Assembly: GCF_029428875.1 (NCBI RefSeq)
Contig: NZ_JAJSOO010000001.1
Span: 4,960,001 to 5,024,000, forward strand
Length of the DNA stretch: 64,000 nt
Direction of reading: 5' to 3'
Origin: Streptomyces sp. JH34
Lineage (GTDB): Bacteria > Actinomycetota > Actinomycetes > Streptomycetales > Streptomycetaceae
Each line of letters opens with the position of its first letter. Position 1 is the stretch's first letter. A program made the position numbers and the translations under genes. The notes beneath the pieces were generated by a model. The model had not been told where the DNA came from. It ran no database searches and saw only the letters and a list, made by a program, of their open reading frames with translations. This document shows positions 63,105 through 64,000 of the stretch, one piece after another.

Positions 63105-64000
63105 TCAAGCGGCAGGGCGCTCCGTGCGGTCCCGGTCCGCTGCCCGGCTGGCCTCCTGCTCCAGCCGCGCGCGGAGCCAGCGCTGGGACGGGCGCTCCAC
63201 CAGCCTGTGCAGCAGCCAGGCCGCGATCAGAATGACAGCGGTGGCCACCAGGAGCGTGGGCCAGGCGCCGAGAGGTCCGTACAGGTTCCGGATCAGCGCC
63301 CATCCGAGTTCTTCATGCAGCAGATAGAGGGGATAGACGAGCGCGCCGAGGGCGACGAATCCGTTCCAGCGGATCCGGTCGAGCTTGTGCAGCGCGACGG
63401 CCAGAACGAGCAGGTAGAAGACGGTCACCAGTGCGAGGGCCATGTAGGGGTGCCGGTCCATTCCGCGGTCATGGCGCAGACCGTCGGCATGCTGGACCAG
63501 GTCGCTCTGCATGACGAGCCAGCTCGCGGCCAACAGGCCCCAGAGCTTGAGGTCCGGGCCGAAGCGGTACATCAGGTACATCGCGATGCCGCCGACGAAC
63601 AGCGCGGTGTTGAGGGGCTGGGCGAAGATCCCGAGTACGGGTACCTGGTTGTCCTTCTGCTGGACCAGCACGCTCGCCAGCAGCCACAGCCAGCAGAAAA
63701 CGCTGACCCGCCGGTAGTCGAGGCCCTTCCAGATCACCAGGAGGAAGATCAGGTAAAAGGTGAGCTCCGCCCACAGCGTCCAGTAGGCGCCCACCAGGTG
63801 CTGTGCGGACAGTGGCACCTGGAGCATGGTCAGGTTCGTGAGCGACTCACTGATACTGGGGCCGGTGCGCGAACCGTCCGGGAGTGCACGCCACACCACG
63901 AAGGCGACGGCTGCCGAGAACCAGTAGGCGGGGAACAACCGCAGGAATCGCGCCCGGACGAACTGCCCAGGCGTGCGACCCCAGGCGGACAGGCAGATCA
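63105..64000 (-). CDS. Acyltransferase-3 family membrane protein (N-terminus beyond window)
   Basis: Open from the right edge to a stop at 63105 (about 298 codons seen). Reads LSAWGRTPGQFVRARFLRLF, then PAYWFSAAVAFVVW, with the R-x-x-R-x-F/L-P-x-Y motif of OafA-like acyltransferases. SAQHLVGAYWTLWAELTFYLIF carries the conserved Trp-x-x-x-x-E pattern. About eight helices follow, then a basic tail (RPSQRWLRARLEQEASRAADR). O-acylates sugars at the membrane, a fitting decoration step for the neighbouring glycan operon, though it lies on the opposite strand. Start codon not seen. Confidence 0.88.
   Translation of the reverse strand, partial: ICLSAWGRTPGQFVRARFLRLFPAYWFSAAVAFVVWRALPDGSRTGPSISESLTNLTMLQVPLSAQHLVGAYWTLWAELTFYLIFLLVIWKGLDYRRVSVFCWLWLLASVLVQQKDNQVPVLGIFAQPLNTALFVGGIAMYLMYRFGPDLKLWGLLAASWLVMQSDLVQHADGLRHDRGMDRHPYMALALVTVFYLLVLAVALHKLDRIRWNGFVALGALVYPLYLLHEELGWALIRNLYGPLGAWPTLLVATAVILIAAWLLHRLVERPSQRWLRARLEQEASRAADRDRTERPAA

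Overview
The window is high-GC chromosomal DNA from an actinomycete, almost certainly Streptomyces. Evidence: GC-rich third codon positions, many GTG starts, a mycothiol-dependent nitroreductase homologue, a paired clpP1-clpP2, an mre-pbp2-rodA sporulation cell-wall cluster, and overall gene order matching the S. coelicolor core region that runs from pepN through sodF, rpiB, tig-clpP1-clpP2-clpX, valS-folC-ndk and mreB to rne (synteny recalled, not searched).

Layout. 0-8 kb: a truncated AbiEi-like gene, pepN, a DsbA-fold nitroreductase homologue, sodF with a Nur-box-like operator, a glutamine amidotransferase and a GNAT enzyme. 8-14 kb: three paralogous APC-family amino acid permeases on the minus strand, with bioY between two of them and three gene remnants (an MFS/ArsR divergent pair and a flavin oxidase end). 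14-23 kb: rpiB, an Nei-type DNA glycosylase, an Eis-like acetyltransferase, a SpoIIE-type phosphatase, a CPA2 antiporter, an HD protein, a membrane acyltransferase and small proteins. 23-35 kb: two tRNAs, tig, clpP1-clpP2, clpX, a HigBA-type toxin-antitoxin pair, a Pro/Gly/Gln-rich membrane protein, valS, folC, a DUF4233 protein and ndk. 35-52 kb: mreB, mreC, mreD, pbp2, rodA, a CYTH/CHAD protein, the two radical-SAM-associated genes and a very large RNase E/G. 52-64 kb: a cell-surface glycan operon (aminotransferase, Gfo/Idh/MocA oxidoreductase, three glycosyltransferases, UDP-sugar dehydrogenase), a decayed IS30-family element and an acyltransferase that runs off the right edge.

Most unusual features. 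(1) The 3' end of clpX plus its terminator is present twice as ~116-120 bp direct repeats flanking a ~745 bp insert that carries only the toxin-antitoxin pair with its own AT-rich promoter. It looks like an integrase-less, end-restoring cassette. (2) An IS30-family element sits exactly in the 5-nt loop of the 21-bp terminator hairpin that closed the glycan operon. Its transposase reading frame is broken in several places. (3) A glycosyltransferase gene in the glycan operon encodes two GT-B-like modules in one chain.

How the parts fit: trigger factor, ClpP1P2 and ClpX form a protein-quality module. MreBCD, PBP2 and RodA form the elongation/spore-wall machinery. The glycan operon further downstream probably makes a wall-attached glycopolymer. 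Hairpins that look like intrinsic terminators separate most transcription units and are listed individually.
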